Positions 17,722 through 27,378 of a DNA stretch of 64,000 nucleotides are shown here, one piece after another. The position numbers and the translations under genes are program-made. The DNA lies in NCBI GenBank assembly GCA_003506435.1, contig DOAQ01000046.1:372001-436000 (forward strand), in the 5' to 3' direction. Numbering within the stretch: the stretch's first letter is position 1; each line of letters opens with the position of its first letter. Below the pieces are notes generated by a model that made no database searches, was not told the DNA's origin, and saw only the letters and a list, made by a program, of their open reading frames with translations. The DNA comes from Prolixibacteraceae bacterium. Its GTDB lineage: Bacteria > Bacteroidota > Bacteroidia > Bacteroidales > Prolixibacteraceae.

Positions 17722-17801
17722 ATACACCAGTGGAACGATACAAAAACAATTCCTGTTTTTATCAGATATTGTTCCCATATCTTTACCCACTGGTATAATT
17801 G
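17722..17801. other. Long imperfect inverted repeat inside the PUL
   Basis: ACACCAGTGG (about 17724-17733) pairs with CCCACTGGTAT (17787-17797) and AAAAACA pairs with TGTTTTT around an ATTCC loop in the middle; a GAAC/GTTC pair lies between. It separates the SusC/SusD/FN3 genes from the enzyme genes and could act as an mRNA-processing or attenuating hairpin. There is no T-run, so it is not a plain terminator. Confidence 0.5.
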
Positions 17802-17880
17802 TACAGTTGTATTACTGATTTTTAACCCCGATACGCGTTAAGAAAAGCGTAACAGAAATTAACACTGTAACAAAATATTC

Positions 17881-18279
17881 TTAGTCGGTTACAAACGTAA
17901 TCTGTTTGTATTCGGAGTCCTTAATTTTGCTATCTATGCTGATAGCTTTAATACGGGCTGAGTACCGTGAATCACTCCACAAATTTTCAATTTCGAATTT
18001 ATCGTCATCGTATATTGAAAATGACTGAAGGTCTTGTTTAAACTGAAGACTGTCCCGACTAATTTCTAAAGAATAATAGGATGTTCCCTTTATCGGCACC
18101 CACGAAAAATTGACAGCATTGCCTATCTCATCGTCAACTTCTGCCTGAAAATTTATTGGTCTGAATAATTGATCTGCTATTCCATAATCAGAAGTATCGT
18201 CATCGCATGAAACGACCGATAACAGGAAGCATAGTACCAATGCAAATGATAGTAAAGAAAAATATTTTTGCGTTTTCAT
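17881..18279 (-). CDS. Small lipoprotein with one FN3-like domain
   Basis: A 132-residue protein with a lipobox (LLSVVSC, Cys25) and a single fibronectin-III-like domain from about residue 40 (NFSWVPIKGTSYYSLEIS...YSARIKAIS). In similar PULs this position is often held by longer surface glycan-binding or DUF4957-type lipoproteins with an FN3 module at the front, so it may be a shortened version. It probably sits with SusC/SusD at the outer membrane. Confidence 0.65.
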   Translation of the reverse strand: MKTQKYFSLLSFALVLCFLLSVVSCDDDTSDYGIADQLFRPINFQAEVDDEIGNAVNFSWVPIKGTSYYSLEISRDSLQFKQDLQSFSIYDDDKFEIENLWSDSRYSARIKAISIDSKIKDSEYKQITFVTD

Positions 18280-18319
18280 ATTTAGTCACTTTTAAAATTT
18301 ATTCTATCGTCATTATTGA

Positions 18320-20125
18320 TTAAGGAATTTGGTCGTTAGTTAACGTTCCATTGCTTGCTGTAATAATTTCGGCAGCAATAGGGTACAAATGGTTGTTTTT
18401 TGTTTCATTATAACCATTTGCGACATATCCCATTGATTTTTGATAAGTTGCCAAAGTACTGGTGCTTGTTTTCGGATACCAGGAAGTACGGGTATACCCG
18501 GTAATTGAAGTAGAAGAAATACGATAGTCGGGATTTAAAATATCTATTGTCTCATTGTCCTCTTTCGTTTTCCAGAATATGTAATCAGGAACAAATGAAA
18601 ACTTGGAATTATTTGTTAATATCTGAGTTACTTCTTCCTTCATTTTATTGATTTTTGAACCTAAAAGATTCCATCTCACCAAGTCATATTTGCGAAGCAT
18701 TTCTCCTCCAAATTCCCATGCCCGTTCGTCAACAATAGCATTAAAAAAACCATCCTTACTCGTAGCAACTGAATCAACATAGTTCGTTACTTTCGATGCC
18801 CACAATTCTTGGGGAAATGCTCTTTGTCTGATAAGTGAAAGTGCTTCTTTTGCAGCCGGTGTAGGCCCGTTTATTTCATTTTCCGATTCAGCATACATCA
18901 ATACAATATCAGAATAACGCATTAATGGCCAGTTAACTCCAGTAAAATTAGCGCTTGCAAGGTCTCCTCCCATCGTTGGGTTTATCCATGATTTGCGCCA
19001 TTTGCAAGGGGTTATGGTAATCGCATTCGTAACAAGTACCTGCTTCCCTACGTTAGAGGCACTATTATAATTGTATAACTCGACGGAGACATTTCTTCTT
19101 TTATCGAGGCGGTTGAAAGAATAGAAGTAATTCACGGGAACTTTAATTTCGGCGTTAGCCCTACCGTATTTGGGATCATCAGGACTTGCCCGAAGATGGG
19201 TCATACCAATAAAAGTACCTACACGCCCACTGACTAATCGGCCAAATGCTATCTCAAAGATGATCTCTTTGTATGTCATATCCATCTTGTATGCATGGAG
19301 TGTTTTAAAAATGTTGCCAAAGTCAGGGTTCAATTGGTGTTTCCCGCTCTCAATAATTTCCTTGCATTCCTGATTGGCAATTTTATAATACTCTTCCCAA
19401 TATCTTCCACGTCTTGTTTCGAACGTCGTATTGCGAAGAGAATACCCGGCATAAGCCAAAGCCATTCTGGCCCTTAGTCCTTTCACAAATGTTTTAGTGA
19501 CCCGTTCCGATGTCTGTGTCATCCACGGCACATAATCTTCCACTTCCTTTAATTCCTGGATCAGATATTCATAAATCGAGTCCCGGTCTGTTTTGGGAAG
19601 ATAAAGTTCACTATCTCCGGATGTAGCGTTAAGAGGAAAAGGAACATCGCCCCAGAGGCTAACCAATTCGTAATAAAACAATGCACGTAATGTTACCGCC
19701 TCACCATATAATTGCCGGGCTTCATCCGCATATTCCCCTTCCCATATAGGACTTTTAGGCAAATTGTCAATACAAATACAAGCACGGTCAATGCCGGAAT
19801 AAAGAAGGTTCCAGGTACTTTTTAAATATGTTGTACCAGGGTCAGCGGCATAATGGGCCATTGATGTCATCGCATTATTGTTTGCGGCAAACGTAACTTC
19901 AATATCATTGTCGCATTTACAATATAAGCCCAAACAATAATCATAGCTGTTACTTGCTGCTAAATACTGATAAACTCCAGATACTGCTTTTGTTGCAAAA
20001 TCCAGGTTTGAAAACACAACATCTTCTGTAAAGGTCGAATTTGATTCAGTTTCCAGGTAATCATCGCACGAGCAGATTACGGATATGAATAATCCCAAGG
20101 TTATTAATTTTATAATGTTTTTCAT
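18320..20125 (-). CDS. susD: SusD-like glycan-binding lipoprotein
   Basis: A 601-residue protein beginning at the ATG at 20125, 10 bp after the SusC stop. Lipobox ISVICSC places the lipid on Cys20. The helical TPR-like core and the C-terminal segments IVDERAWEFGGEMLRKYDLVRW and YLYPIAAEI-like end (seen as LYPIAAEI) are typical of RagB/SusD. It caps the SusC channel and binds oligosaccharides at the surface. Confidence 0.93.
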   Translation of the reverse strand: MKNIIKLITLGLFISVICSCDDYLETESNSTFTEDVVFSNLDFATKAVSGVYQYLAASNSYDYCLGLYCKCDNDIEVTFAANNNAMTSMAHYAADPGTTYLKSTWNLLYSGIDRACICIDNLPKSPIWEGEYADEARQLYGEAVTLRALFYYELVSLWGDVPFPLNATSGDSELYLPKTDRDSIYEYLIQELKEVEDYVPWMTQTSERVTKTFVKGLRARMALAYAGYSLRNTTFETRRGRYWEEYYKIANQECKEIIESGKHQLNPDFGNIFKTLHAYKMDMTYKEIIFEIAFGRLVSGRVGTFIGMTHLRASPDDPKYGRANAEIKVPVNYFYSFNRLDKRRNVSVELYNYNSASNVGKQVLVTNAITITPCKWRKSWINPTMGGDLASANFTGVNWPLMRYSDIVLMYAESENEINGPTPAAKEALSLIRQRAFPQELWASKVTNYVDSVATSKDGFFNAIVDERAWEFGGEMLRKYDLVRWNLLGSKINKMKEEVTQILTNNSKFSFVPDYIFWKTKEDNETIDILNPDYRISSTSITGYTRTSWYPKTSTSTLATYQKSMGYVANGYNETKNNHLYPIAAEIITASNGTLTNDQIP

Positions 20126-20135
20126 GATAATGTTT

Positions 20136-23100
20136 TTAAAATTCGACATTTAAACCAATATTAAATGAGCGGCTTCTCGGATAGGCACACCAATCAACAC
20201 CTGGGGTCAACGGTGTTGAACGTTTTGAATCAACTTCAGGATCATATCCCGAATAATTTGTCCATGTCCAGAGATTATATGCTGTTGCATAGATTCGTAA
20301 TGATTCAATTTTAAACTTGTTTACTTTCAGAAAATTTTTAGGCAAAGAATACCCGAGGGTAATATTATTCAAACGTAAAAACGAACCATCTTCAATTACC
20401 CAGGAGTGTAAAGGACTATTATTTGTCATTGGACTCCATATCGTCGCATTTTTATTTATTTCAGCCAACTCTACCGGATCATAAGTTCTCAGTCCTGTTT
20501 CTTTGTTGAAGTATGTAAACCTGTTTTCAGAATCCATAAATCCCAACAGGTTTTTGTATGGTCTTATCAAGCTGGAAGACTGCAACTTGTTCGCATTATA
20601 AATATCATTCCCGTATACCCAGTTGAAAAATGCAGAAATATCAAATCCTTTTAATTGGGCTGTCATGCTAAAACCTCCTGAATGTTTTGGATTTGCATTT
20701 CCTATTACCACTTTATCGTTTGCATCAATAATCAAATTATCATCCTGGTTTTTTAGTTTTAATACTCCAGGCATAAATTTAAATTGGGGATATAATAAAT
20801 TGTTGTCATTTGCAACTCCTTCGTTGAGTGTATATGTGTTATTCCCGTTATATGTAAAATCATCAAACGAATACATCCCGTCGGTCTCGTATCCGTACAT
20901 TAGCCCTACTTCTCCGCCTTCTTCTATCAGGTAATCACCTGAAGGCCCGCCTTGCATAAAACCAACTGTTTCTTCCCATTTTTTTGTTTCTCCCAGTTTA
21001 TCAATCTGGTTTTTATTGAATCCGATATTAAACGAAGCAGATAAACGAAAACCGCGTCCTTCACAAATAACCCCGTTCAACGATATTTCCAGCCCCCGGT
21101 TTGATGTCTGTCCGATATTTTGCCATTGAGTTGAATATCCTGTGCTGGATGGAATGGTCGCACTGACCAACAAGTCTTTTGTCGTATTTTTATATAATTC
21201 GACAGTCCCGGTTAACCGTTGCTTAAAAAAGCCAAAATCAAGGCCAACATTCCGGGTTATGGTAGTTTCCCACTTAAGTGACGAATTCGACAAAACACTT
21301 GCGGGAATGAAATAGTTAGTAGGAGAAGCTCCTTCGCCAAAATATAGCCCACTTGTTGCAATTTTAAAGGTACTCCTCCACGCGTTATCGGAAATTCGGT
21401 TATTACCGGCCTCTCCATAACTGATCCTCAGTTTCAGGTCAGACAACCATCGCTCCGAGGCTTTCATGAACGATTCGTTTGTCATACGCCATGCCAGCGC
21501 AGCAGAAGGAAAATATCCCCATTGGTTGCCCGGTGCAAATTTGCTCGAACCATCAGCCCTGAAAGTTGCTGACACCAGGTATTTCCCTTTATAGTCATAA
21601 TTTGCACGACCAAAAAAGGAAGTAATTCTATTTGCAGGATAATCAACTGTAACGGTGGGGTCTGGAGTTCCCATTGTCATAATACTCAAGGCGCTTACCG
21701 GATCAATATATTGTGGAAAATATTTTGCTGAGGTTGTGACTGATTCAGACTTCGACGAGTTTAATTCTTCTCCGATGACAACATTGATGTTATTTCCTGG
21801 CAAAAAATCCCTTTTATTATATGTTAGTGTATTTACTAACCGGTAACTCTTACTCTTTGTATTTGCAATCGAAGCGATCGGCTGTCTTCCATAATCTGCT
21901 GTATTTGATGTATGTATCCCGTAGAAATGTTTATCGGCTGCTTCGCCATATTGAGCTCCGTATTCAATACGATATACCAGGCTTTCTGAAAATTGAATGT
22001 TTGCCGCACCATTAAAATTAAATCCAGTACTTCTTAATCTCCTGTAATCATCTTCAGTTTGCGTAAGCGGATTGAAAAAATAGGCGCTGGCAGCTTCATA
22101 ATCTTCGCCATTAACTAACTCCGAATCAACAATCTTCATCATTCCATCCACTGGCCTGAAATTTAATGCATGTGACAAACGTGAATTTGTTGATGTTCCG
22201 GCTCCTTTGAGATATGAATCAGATAAACGTGCGTTCAGATCAAAAGAAAGCCAATCATTTATTTTATTGAATGTTCTGATATTGAGATTTGTTCTTGCCA
22301 GACCTGAACCAATCATGATTTCTTTGTCATCGTTACGAGTAAGACTGATATTATATTTTGATATTTTTGTCCCTCCCGAAACAGCCAGATTGTGATACAT
22401 GCTGGTACCTGTCCTGCCAAAAATTTGATCCTGCCAATCGTTTCCGTTTATTTGTTTGTACAGGTCAATATCCTGAAAATCACCAAAAAAGTTTTCAGTT
22501 GTACTATTTACCCCTTGAACCTCAAATTGTAAAAAAACAAATTCATACGGGTTAAGGACATCCATTGTTTTTGTAATTTCCTTTACCCCAAAATAGGTAT
22601 TATAACTTACTTTTCCCTTCCCCTCAAACCCGCTTTTGGTTGTAATAAGAATAACCCCGTTAGCTCCTCTGGCTCCATAAATTGCCGTTGAAGAAGCATC
22701 TTTTAAAACATCTATGGATTCAATATCTGTAGGTGCAATATCGTTGATATTATCAACAGGAAAGCCATCGACAATATATAAGGGCGAATTGTCCTGTGTA
22801 AGTGAGCCACCTCCGCGTACCCGGATTTTTATTTCAGCATCGGGTGAACCCTCTGTTTTTGTTACCTGAACTCCGGGTATACGGCCAATAATGGCTTGGG
22901 CTGCCGAGGTTACCGGAATATCTTTTAATGCTGAACCACTTACCGATGCCACGGAGCCAGTCAGGTCTTTTCGGCGGACTGTTCCATATCCAATTGCAAC
23001 TACTTCCTCTATTCCAATGGCCTCTTCTTCAAGAACTACATTTATGTTTGATTTTCCGGAAACCTTAATTTCCTGCGTTTTCATCCCCACAAACGAAAAC

Positions 23101-23633
23101 ATAAGTGTTGCATCGCTGGGCACATTGGCAAGGGTGTACTTCCCGTCGAAATCGGTAATGATTCCCTGAGTAGTTCCTTTAACAATTACGGTAACCCCGG
23201 GTAAAGGAGCACCGGAAGAATCGGTGACTTTGCCAGAAACATTTCTTTCCTCTTGCGCACCGTTTAATCCCGAACTATCAGCCGAAAGGGAAATCTGACG
23301 TCCCATAACTTTATACCGGATGTTGGTTTCTTCAAAAATTTCATTTAACAATTCTGTTACCAGCTTATCTTCACAACTGACTGAGATTTTTCTGTCCACA
23401 TCAATTTTCCCGTTGTAAAAAAAACGGAATTCACTTTGATTTTCGATGTTGAGAAGGATATTTTCAATGGAAGAGTTCTCCATTTTAATAGTCAACCGGG
23501 TCGATTGGGAATATGTGTCAATTGCCCAACCACTAAATACTGTAATCAAAAGAAGAAAGACTGTTAGTTTCATTTTCAATAAAATAATACATGAACAAGG
23601 GTGCAGCCCCTGTGTACTTCGTTTTTTTTTCAT
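20136..23633 (-). CDS. susC: SusC-like TonB-dependent transporter with STN signalling domain
   Basis: 1165 residues: signal peptide, an STN domain at about 45-115 (IENILLNIENQSEFRFFYNG), a carboxypeptidase-like beta domain (VSGKVTDSSGAPLPGVTVIVKG), the plug with SusC-type VDGFPVDNINDI and SIDVLKDASSTAIYGARGAN, and a barrel ending in Phe. It imports oligosaccharides across the outer membrane using TonB energy. The STN domain marks it as a transducer that signals to the FecR protein encoded upstream. Confidence 0.95.
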   Translation of the reverse strand: MKKKRSTQGLHPCSCIILLKMKLTVFLLLITVFSGWAIDTYSQSTRLTIKMENSSIENILLNIENQSEFRFFYNGKIDVDRKISVSCEDKLVTELLNEIFEETNIRYKVMGRQISLSADSSGLNGAQEERNVSGKVTDSSGAPLPGVTVIVKGTTQGIITDFDGKYTLANVPSDATLMFSFVGMKTQEIKVSGKSNINVVLEEEAIGIEEVVAIGYGTVRRKDLTGSVASVSGSALKDIPVTSAAQAIIGRIPGVQVTKTEGSPDAEIKIRVRGGGSLTQDNSPLYIVDGFPVDNINDIAPTDIESIDVLKDASSTAIYGARGANGVILITTKSGFEGKGKVSYNTYFGVKEITKTMDVLNPYEFVFLQFEVQGVNSTTENFFGDFQDIDLYKQINGNDWQDQIFGRTGTSMYHNLAVSGGTKISKYNISLTRNDDKEIMIGSGLARTNLNIRTFNKINDWLSFDLNARLSDSYLKGAGTSTNSRLSHALNFRPVDGMMKIVDSELVNGEDYEAASAYFFNPLTQTEDDYRRLRSTGFNFNGAANIQFSESLVYRIEYGAQYGEAADKHFYGIHTSNTADYGRQPIASIANTKSKSYRLVNTLTYNKRDFLPGNNINVVIGEELNSSKSESVTTSAKYFPQYIDPVSALSIMTMGTPDPTVTVDYPANRITSFFGRANYDYKGKYLVSATFRADGSSKFAPGNQWGYFPSAALAWRMTNESFMKASERWLSDLKLRISYGEAGNNRISDNAWRSTFKIATSGLYFGEGASPTNYFIPASVLSNSSLKWETTITRNVGLDFGFFKQRLTGTVELYKNTTKDLLVSATIPSSTGYSTQWQNIGQTSNRGLEISLNGVICEGRGFRLSASFNIGFNKNQIDKLGETKKWEETVGFMQGGPSGDYLIEEGGEVGLMYGYETDGMYSFDDFTYNGNNTYTLNEGVANDNNLLYPQFKFMPGVLKLKNQDDNLIIDANDKVVIGNANPKHSGGFSMTAQLKGFDISAFFNWVYGNDIYNANKLQSSSLIRPYKNLLGFMDSENRFTYFNKETGLRTYDPVELAEINKNATIWSPMTNNSPLHSWVIEDGSFLRLNNITLGYSLPKNFLKVNKFKIESLRIYATAYNLWTWTNYSGYDPEVDSKRSTPLTPGVDWCAYPRSRSFNIGLNVEF

Positions 23634-23683
23634 AATTTTGAATGTTTTGATTTGATACTACTCGTTTTGAATCAGAATGTGCA

Positions 23684-23718
23684 AGAGGTGGAAAGGACCA
23701 GTTTCCATCTCTTTTTTT
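23684..23718 (+). terminator. Hairpin plus T-run opposing the PUL direction
   Basis: AGAGGTGGAAA pairs with TTTCCATCTCT over 11 bp with one G-U pair and a 7-nt loop, followed by seven T on the plus strand. All genes around it run on the minus strand, where the stem carries one A-C mismatch. It may stop antisense transcripts or work as an intercistronic hairpin between fecR and susC. Confidence 0.5.
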
Positions 23719-23748
23719 AATAGATTTTTAGCGTTTGTTATTCCATAT

Positions 23749-24726
23749 TTATTTGACTGTTATTGTTAATACTCTCGTTTTTGCATCAAATGAATAAATG
23801 ATCGGGGTGGTATTTTTAACAAGCTCCAATACTTCGCTAAACGATTCCATCTCAATGGTGCCGGTGTACCAAAGGTTTTTAATGGTTTCCCCTTCCAGTT
23901 TAATACTGACATTAAACCAGCGTTCGAGCCGTTTGGCGACCAAACAGAAGGGTTCGCGCCTGAAAACCATCTTCCCGTCCTTCCACGAGGTGTACATTTC
24001 GGGCTGAACTTTTTCTACCGAATATTTCCCGTTTTCTGCCACATATTGAAATCCGGGTTTAAGAATAATTTCATTCGGATTGGTATTGTTTTTTATCGCC
24101 ACCGATCCCTCGACCAATGTTGTATTAAAAGGTTCACCGGGAAAAGCGCTGACATTGAATTTCGTTCCCAAAACTTTTACATTGCCGTATTTCGTTTTTA
24201 CAATAAACGGTTTGTTGCCTTTTTTTACTTCGAGATAAACTTCACCTTTTAAGTTAATCTCGCGGGTTTTCCCAAAACGGTGAGGATACGACAGCTCAGA
24301 ACCTGAATTCAACCAGGCAACAGAACCATCGGGAAGTTCAAATGAAGTACGGGCGCCATAAGGTGTTTTAACGATTTCAGACGTTGCCGATACCCCACCC
24401 CTCTCATTTGTGAAATAATATACGGACGAAAAGATTAAAAGCGGGATGATTAAGATGGCTGCAATGCGCTGCCAATAGTAGAAGAATCCGCGGGCTGCCC
24501 TCAGCTTTTCGAGGATTTTTACTTCGGTCATTAATTTTGCCCGTTCAAGATCGTAACTTTTCAGTAATCCGGTTGATTCCCATGTCTTTTTGTATTCCTG
24601 AAAACCCGTCCGGCTTTGTTCCGATTCGTTTTGCCAGTTGGCAAACTCCAAAAGTTCCTGTTCCGAAGCATTTCCGGTCAGTACCTTTGAAAACAGATCA
24701 TCTGTATTTTTATTCCTCGCATCCAT
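23749..24726 (-). CDS. FecR-family anti-sigma factor
   Basis: A 325-residue protein with a cytoplasmic N-terminal part (residues 1-85), one membrane helix near 86-106 (IAAILIIPLLIFSSVYYF) and a periplasmic FecR domain (TPYGARTSFELPDGSVAWLNSG, then GEVYLEVKKGNKPFIV) with a C-terminal STN-like DUF4974 region. It should hold the ECF sigma factor until SusC signals substrate binding. It lies 62 bp after the sigma gene. Confidence 0.92.
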   Translation of the reverse strand: MDARNKNTDDLFSKVLTGNASEQELLEFANWQNESEQSRTGFQEYKKTWESTGLLKSYDLERAKLMTEVKILEKLRAARGFFYYWQRIAAILIIPLLIFSSVYYFTNERGGVSATSEIVKTPYGARTSFELPDGSVAWLNSGSELSYPHRFGKTREINLKGEVYLEVKKGNKPFIVKTKYGNVKVLGTKFNVSAFPGEPFNTTLVEGSVAIKNNTNPNEIILKPGFQYVAENGKYSVEKVQPEMYTSWKDGKMVFRREPFCLVAKRLERWFNVSIKLEGETIKNLWYTGTIEMESFSEVLELVKNTTPIIYSFDAKTRVLTITVK

Positions 24727-24788
24727 ACCATAATCTTACAAATTCAATGATATGACGACAAGGCAGAAATTTTCCGTGACAGGAAAAA

Positions 24789-25355
24789 TTAAAAAAATGG
24801 AAAAAACAAGAAAAGGAAGGTAATCAGGTAATCTTTCAGATCGTTTTTCAACTTATTCAACGCCCTTCGTATTTGGGTATCTACCGAATTTTCAGAGATT
24901 TGCAACAATTCGGCAATTTCCCTGTACTTCAGGTTCTCAAAACGACTGAGCTTGAAAATTCTTTTACACTGATCGGGAAGTTGCTCAATACACGATTCCA
25001 TTTTCTCAAGCAATTCTGTAAAAATCAGGCTATCAGTAAACGAAGAAGGTATTTGAAAAGAAATATCTCTTTGGTGCCGGTCTTTTACTTTCAGGTGTTT
25101 CAAATGATCGAGGCAGGAATTATAAACCGAACGAAACAGGTAAGCGCTAAAAGACGATTTTATATTCAATTGTTTCCGGTCGACCCAGATTTCAGCAAAA
25201 ATATCCTGTACAATATCTTCAGCAGCATCGGAATCGTGGATTATTGATACCGCATAACTGCACAGCTTGTTGTAATACGAATCGAACAAGAGACCGAACG
25301 TCGTTTTATCCCCGCTTTTTATTCCCGATAATATTTCAAAATCGTTGTTTTCCAC
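24789..25355 (-). CDS. ECF RNA polymerase sigma factor
   Basis: A 188-residue sigma-70 family ECF factor. Region 2 shows DAAEDIVQDIFAEIW and region 4 shows YREIAELLQISENSVDTQIRRAL. The hydrophobic C-terminus (LITFLFLFFPFF) is unusual and might contact the membrane. It heads the PUL and with FecR and the STN-bearing SusC forms a trans-envelope induction relay. Confidence 0.93.
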   Translation of the reverse strand: MENNDFEILSGIKSGDKTTFGLLFDSYYNKLCSYAVSIIHDSDAAEDIVQDIFAEIWVDRKQLNIKSSFSAYLFRSVYNSCLDHLKHLKVKDRHQRDISFQIPSSFTDSLIFTELLEKMESCIEQLPDQCKRIFKLSRFENLKYREIAELLQISENSVDTQIRRALNKLKNDLKDYLITFLFLFFPFF

Positions 25356-25400
25356 GCCCGGAAATAATGTATTAAGAAATTCAAAGCTAAAGAATATTTC

Positions 25401-26765
25401 TTAAACCCGCGCCTCAATCCGTGTTCTCCGGTATAGCAGCAACATGAAAAACAAGCTGATCACAAAAAATACGGTTATTGCAAGCACCGAAAAACGCATG
25501 CTGCCTGTGAGCGCTTCGATCATGCCAAAACTAAAGGTACCGGCTACCGTGGCAAGCTTTTCCATGACATCGTAAAAACTAAAAAACGAAGTGTGGTCGG
25601 TTGTGTCGGCAGGAAGCATTTTTGAGTATGTGCTACGTGCCAATGATTGAGAACCACCCATTACGATACCAATAAAAAATGCTACAATTAAAAACTCAAC
25701 CGCATTGGAAATAAAATAGGCTCCTATACAAATAATTGTCCATGCTCCTATTGTAATCATCAGGGCACGCAGGTTCCCTAATTTTTCAGAAATCCGGGCA
25801 AACATTGATGCTCCCAGCATTCCAACCAACTGTATGGCCAGAATAGTAGGAATAAGCACATCTTCTTTCAACCCGACTTGCTTTTCGCCATACGTAGCTG
25901 CCATGAACATGGTGGTTAGCAGGCCCATCATCAGGAAGAAAAAACCGGTCAGATACAGACTAAGCCGATACGATTTCCGAATATGATTGAATACCATTCG
26001 TAATTCCTTGTATCCATTGGTCCACACCGACTCTCTCTTTATTCTTTTGCGGAAAGTATATTTGGGCAATCGGCTGAAAGTTATCTGCGAAAATGCAATC
26101 CACCATATAAAAACAGTCACAAACGAAATACGGGCAGGTAACGAACTGTCGGCAGTAATGCCAAATAAATCAGGCTTCATAATCATCAGCAGGTTAAAGA
26201 GAAGCAATACAACGCCTCCCAGGTATCCCATCGAATATCCGCGCGCACTGATGCGGTCCTGGTCTTCGGGTTCGGCAATAACCGGAAGGAACGAGTTGTA
26301 GAATACAATACTACCGCCATAGCCAATAGTCCCCAGCGTAAATGCAATTACTCCCAACTCAATATGGTTCCTGTCAAAGAAAAATAACGCTCCGCATGCA
26401 ACGGCCCCAATCAATGTAAACGCCCGCATAAAACCTTTTCGCCGTCCGGTATAGTCGGCCATCGATGAAAACAATGGCGACATGATGGCCACCAGCAGGT
26501 AGGCTGCAGCAATCGCCCATGAATAAAGCACTGTATTGATTACCGGGGCACCAAAAAAGGAGATGGTAAAATCGTCGCCTGTACGGGTTATTGTGTTATA
26601 ATAGATGGGAAAAATAGCTGATGCAATGGTAAGTTGGTACACCGAATTGGCCCAGTCGTACATCACCCAGCCACGAACTGTGCGTTTATCACCTTTCACA
26701 ATAGTTTGAACGTCATTCCTCTTGATCATAGTTGCCTTTTTTGGTTGCTGTTCTGTTTTGTTCAA
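25401..26765 (-). CDS. MFS transporter, UMF1/Atg22-like
   Basis: A 454-residue membrane protein with about 12 helices. The N-terminal YDWANSVYQLTI and the SRMADYTGRRKG-type loop (seen as SSMADYTGRRKGFMRAF) are typical of the UMF1 family, in which members are thought to export amino acids or small metabolites. An in-frame ATG at residue 13 is an alternative start. It runs in the same direction as the PUL but is unlikely to belong to it. Confidence 0.85.
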   Translation of the reverse strand: MNKTEQQPKKATMIKRNDVQTIVKGDKRTVRGWVMYDWANSVYQLTIASAIFPIYYNTITRTGDDFTISFFGAPVINTVLYSWAIAAAYLLVAIMSPLFSSMADYTGRRKGFMRAFTLIGAVACGALFFFDRNHIELGVIAFTLGTIGYGGSIVFYNSFLPVIAEPEDQDRISARGYSMGYLGGVVLLLFNLLMIMKPDLFGITADSSLPARISFVTVFIWWIAFSQITFSRLPKYTFRKRIKRESVWTNGYKELRMVFNHIRKSYRLSLYLTGFFFLMMGLLTTMFMAATYGEKQVGLKEDVLIPTILAIQLVGMLGASMFARISEKLGNLRALMITIGAWTIICIGAYFISNAVEFLIVAFFIGIVMGGSQSLARSTYSKMLPADTTDHTSFFSFYDVMEKLATVAGTFSFGMIEALTGSMRFSVLAITVFFVISLFFMLLLYRRTRIEARV

Positions 26766-26804
26766 AAGTCTGGTGTTAGGTCAGCACTATATTGTCTGAA
26801 GCGT

Positions 26805-26867
26805 GTCACCCTGAACTTGTTTCAGGGTCTCATTTTTAAGAAGATGCCGAAACAAGTTCGGCATGAC
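26805..26867. repeat. Dispersed inverted repeat with 26-bp arms, copy 1
   Basis: The arm GTCACCCTGAACTTGTTTCA... and its inverted partner ending at 26867 match at most of 26 positions around an 11-nt loop. A second copy of this element lies at 33053-33120. Such palindromes are widespread mobile repeats in Bacteroidota. Confidence 0.75.
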
Positions 26868-26993
26868 GCTCTGACAAAAATGCGTTGACATGACACTAGT
26901 AGCGTAAACGTAGTTATTTTTTCACCTCATTTTATACCGGGAAAGTGAAAATGATACATTTTTTTACCATGTTGTTTAGATAAGGTATTCTTC

Positions 26994-27356
26994 GTGAATA
27001 TTTTGCGCTTTTTGCCCCGAAATTCCGGGGTTCTAGCAGAAAAAAAATTAGCCACAAAATCTCTAATTCACAAAGGTTCACAAAAAACATCAAGATGTAT
27101 AAAGCCCAAAAAGTTCATTTTTTATTCTTCAGATTTTCCAAATACCGAACTGTCTGCTTCAATAAAAAGTGATATTTCGTATAAGAAATGCGGCATTATA
27201 TACAAAAGATGCGGTATCTTTTATAAGAAATACAACATTTTATACAAAAGATACGGCATCTTCTATAAGAAGTACGGCAAAACTTTTAAAGAATATGGCA
27301 TTCCGTATAAGGAATGTAACAACACCTGTAATGAATACAACTATCCTTATAAGTAA
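26994..27356 (+). other. Open frame with a heptapeptide tandem repeat
   Basis: Bases 27178-27353 hold 8.4 copies of a 21-bp unit, read as YK(K/R/E)(Y/C)(G/N)Ix and ending YNYPYK-stop. Between copies most changes fall at third positions of the Y, K, G and I codons, which suggests selection on this frame. The only in-frame start is a GTG at 26994, and the segment around 27050-27100 looks like a dispersed repeat, so the true start is unclear. I do not know a function. The 613-bp gap between the MFS and GH29 genes holds only this and the inverted repeat. Confidence 0.4.
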
Positions 27357-27378
27357 AACACCGATCGGTAGTTAAAAC

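Noticed and set aside
27178..27353. 21-bp repeats considered as CRISPR or as an iteron origin
   Set aside because: No unique spacers, no replication protein nearby, and the variation pattern fits a coding repeat better.
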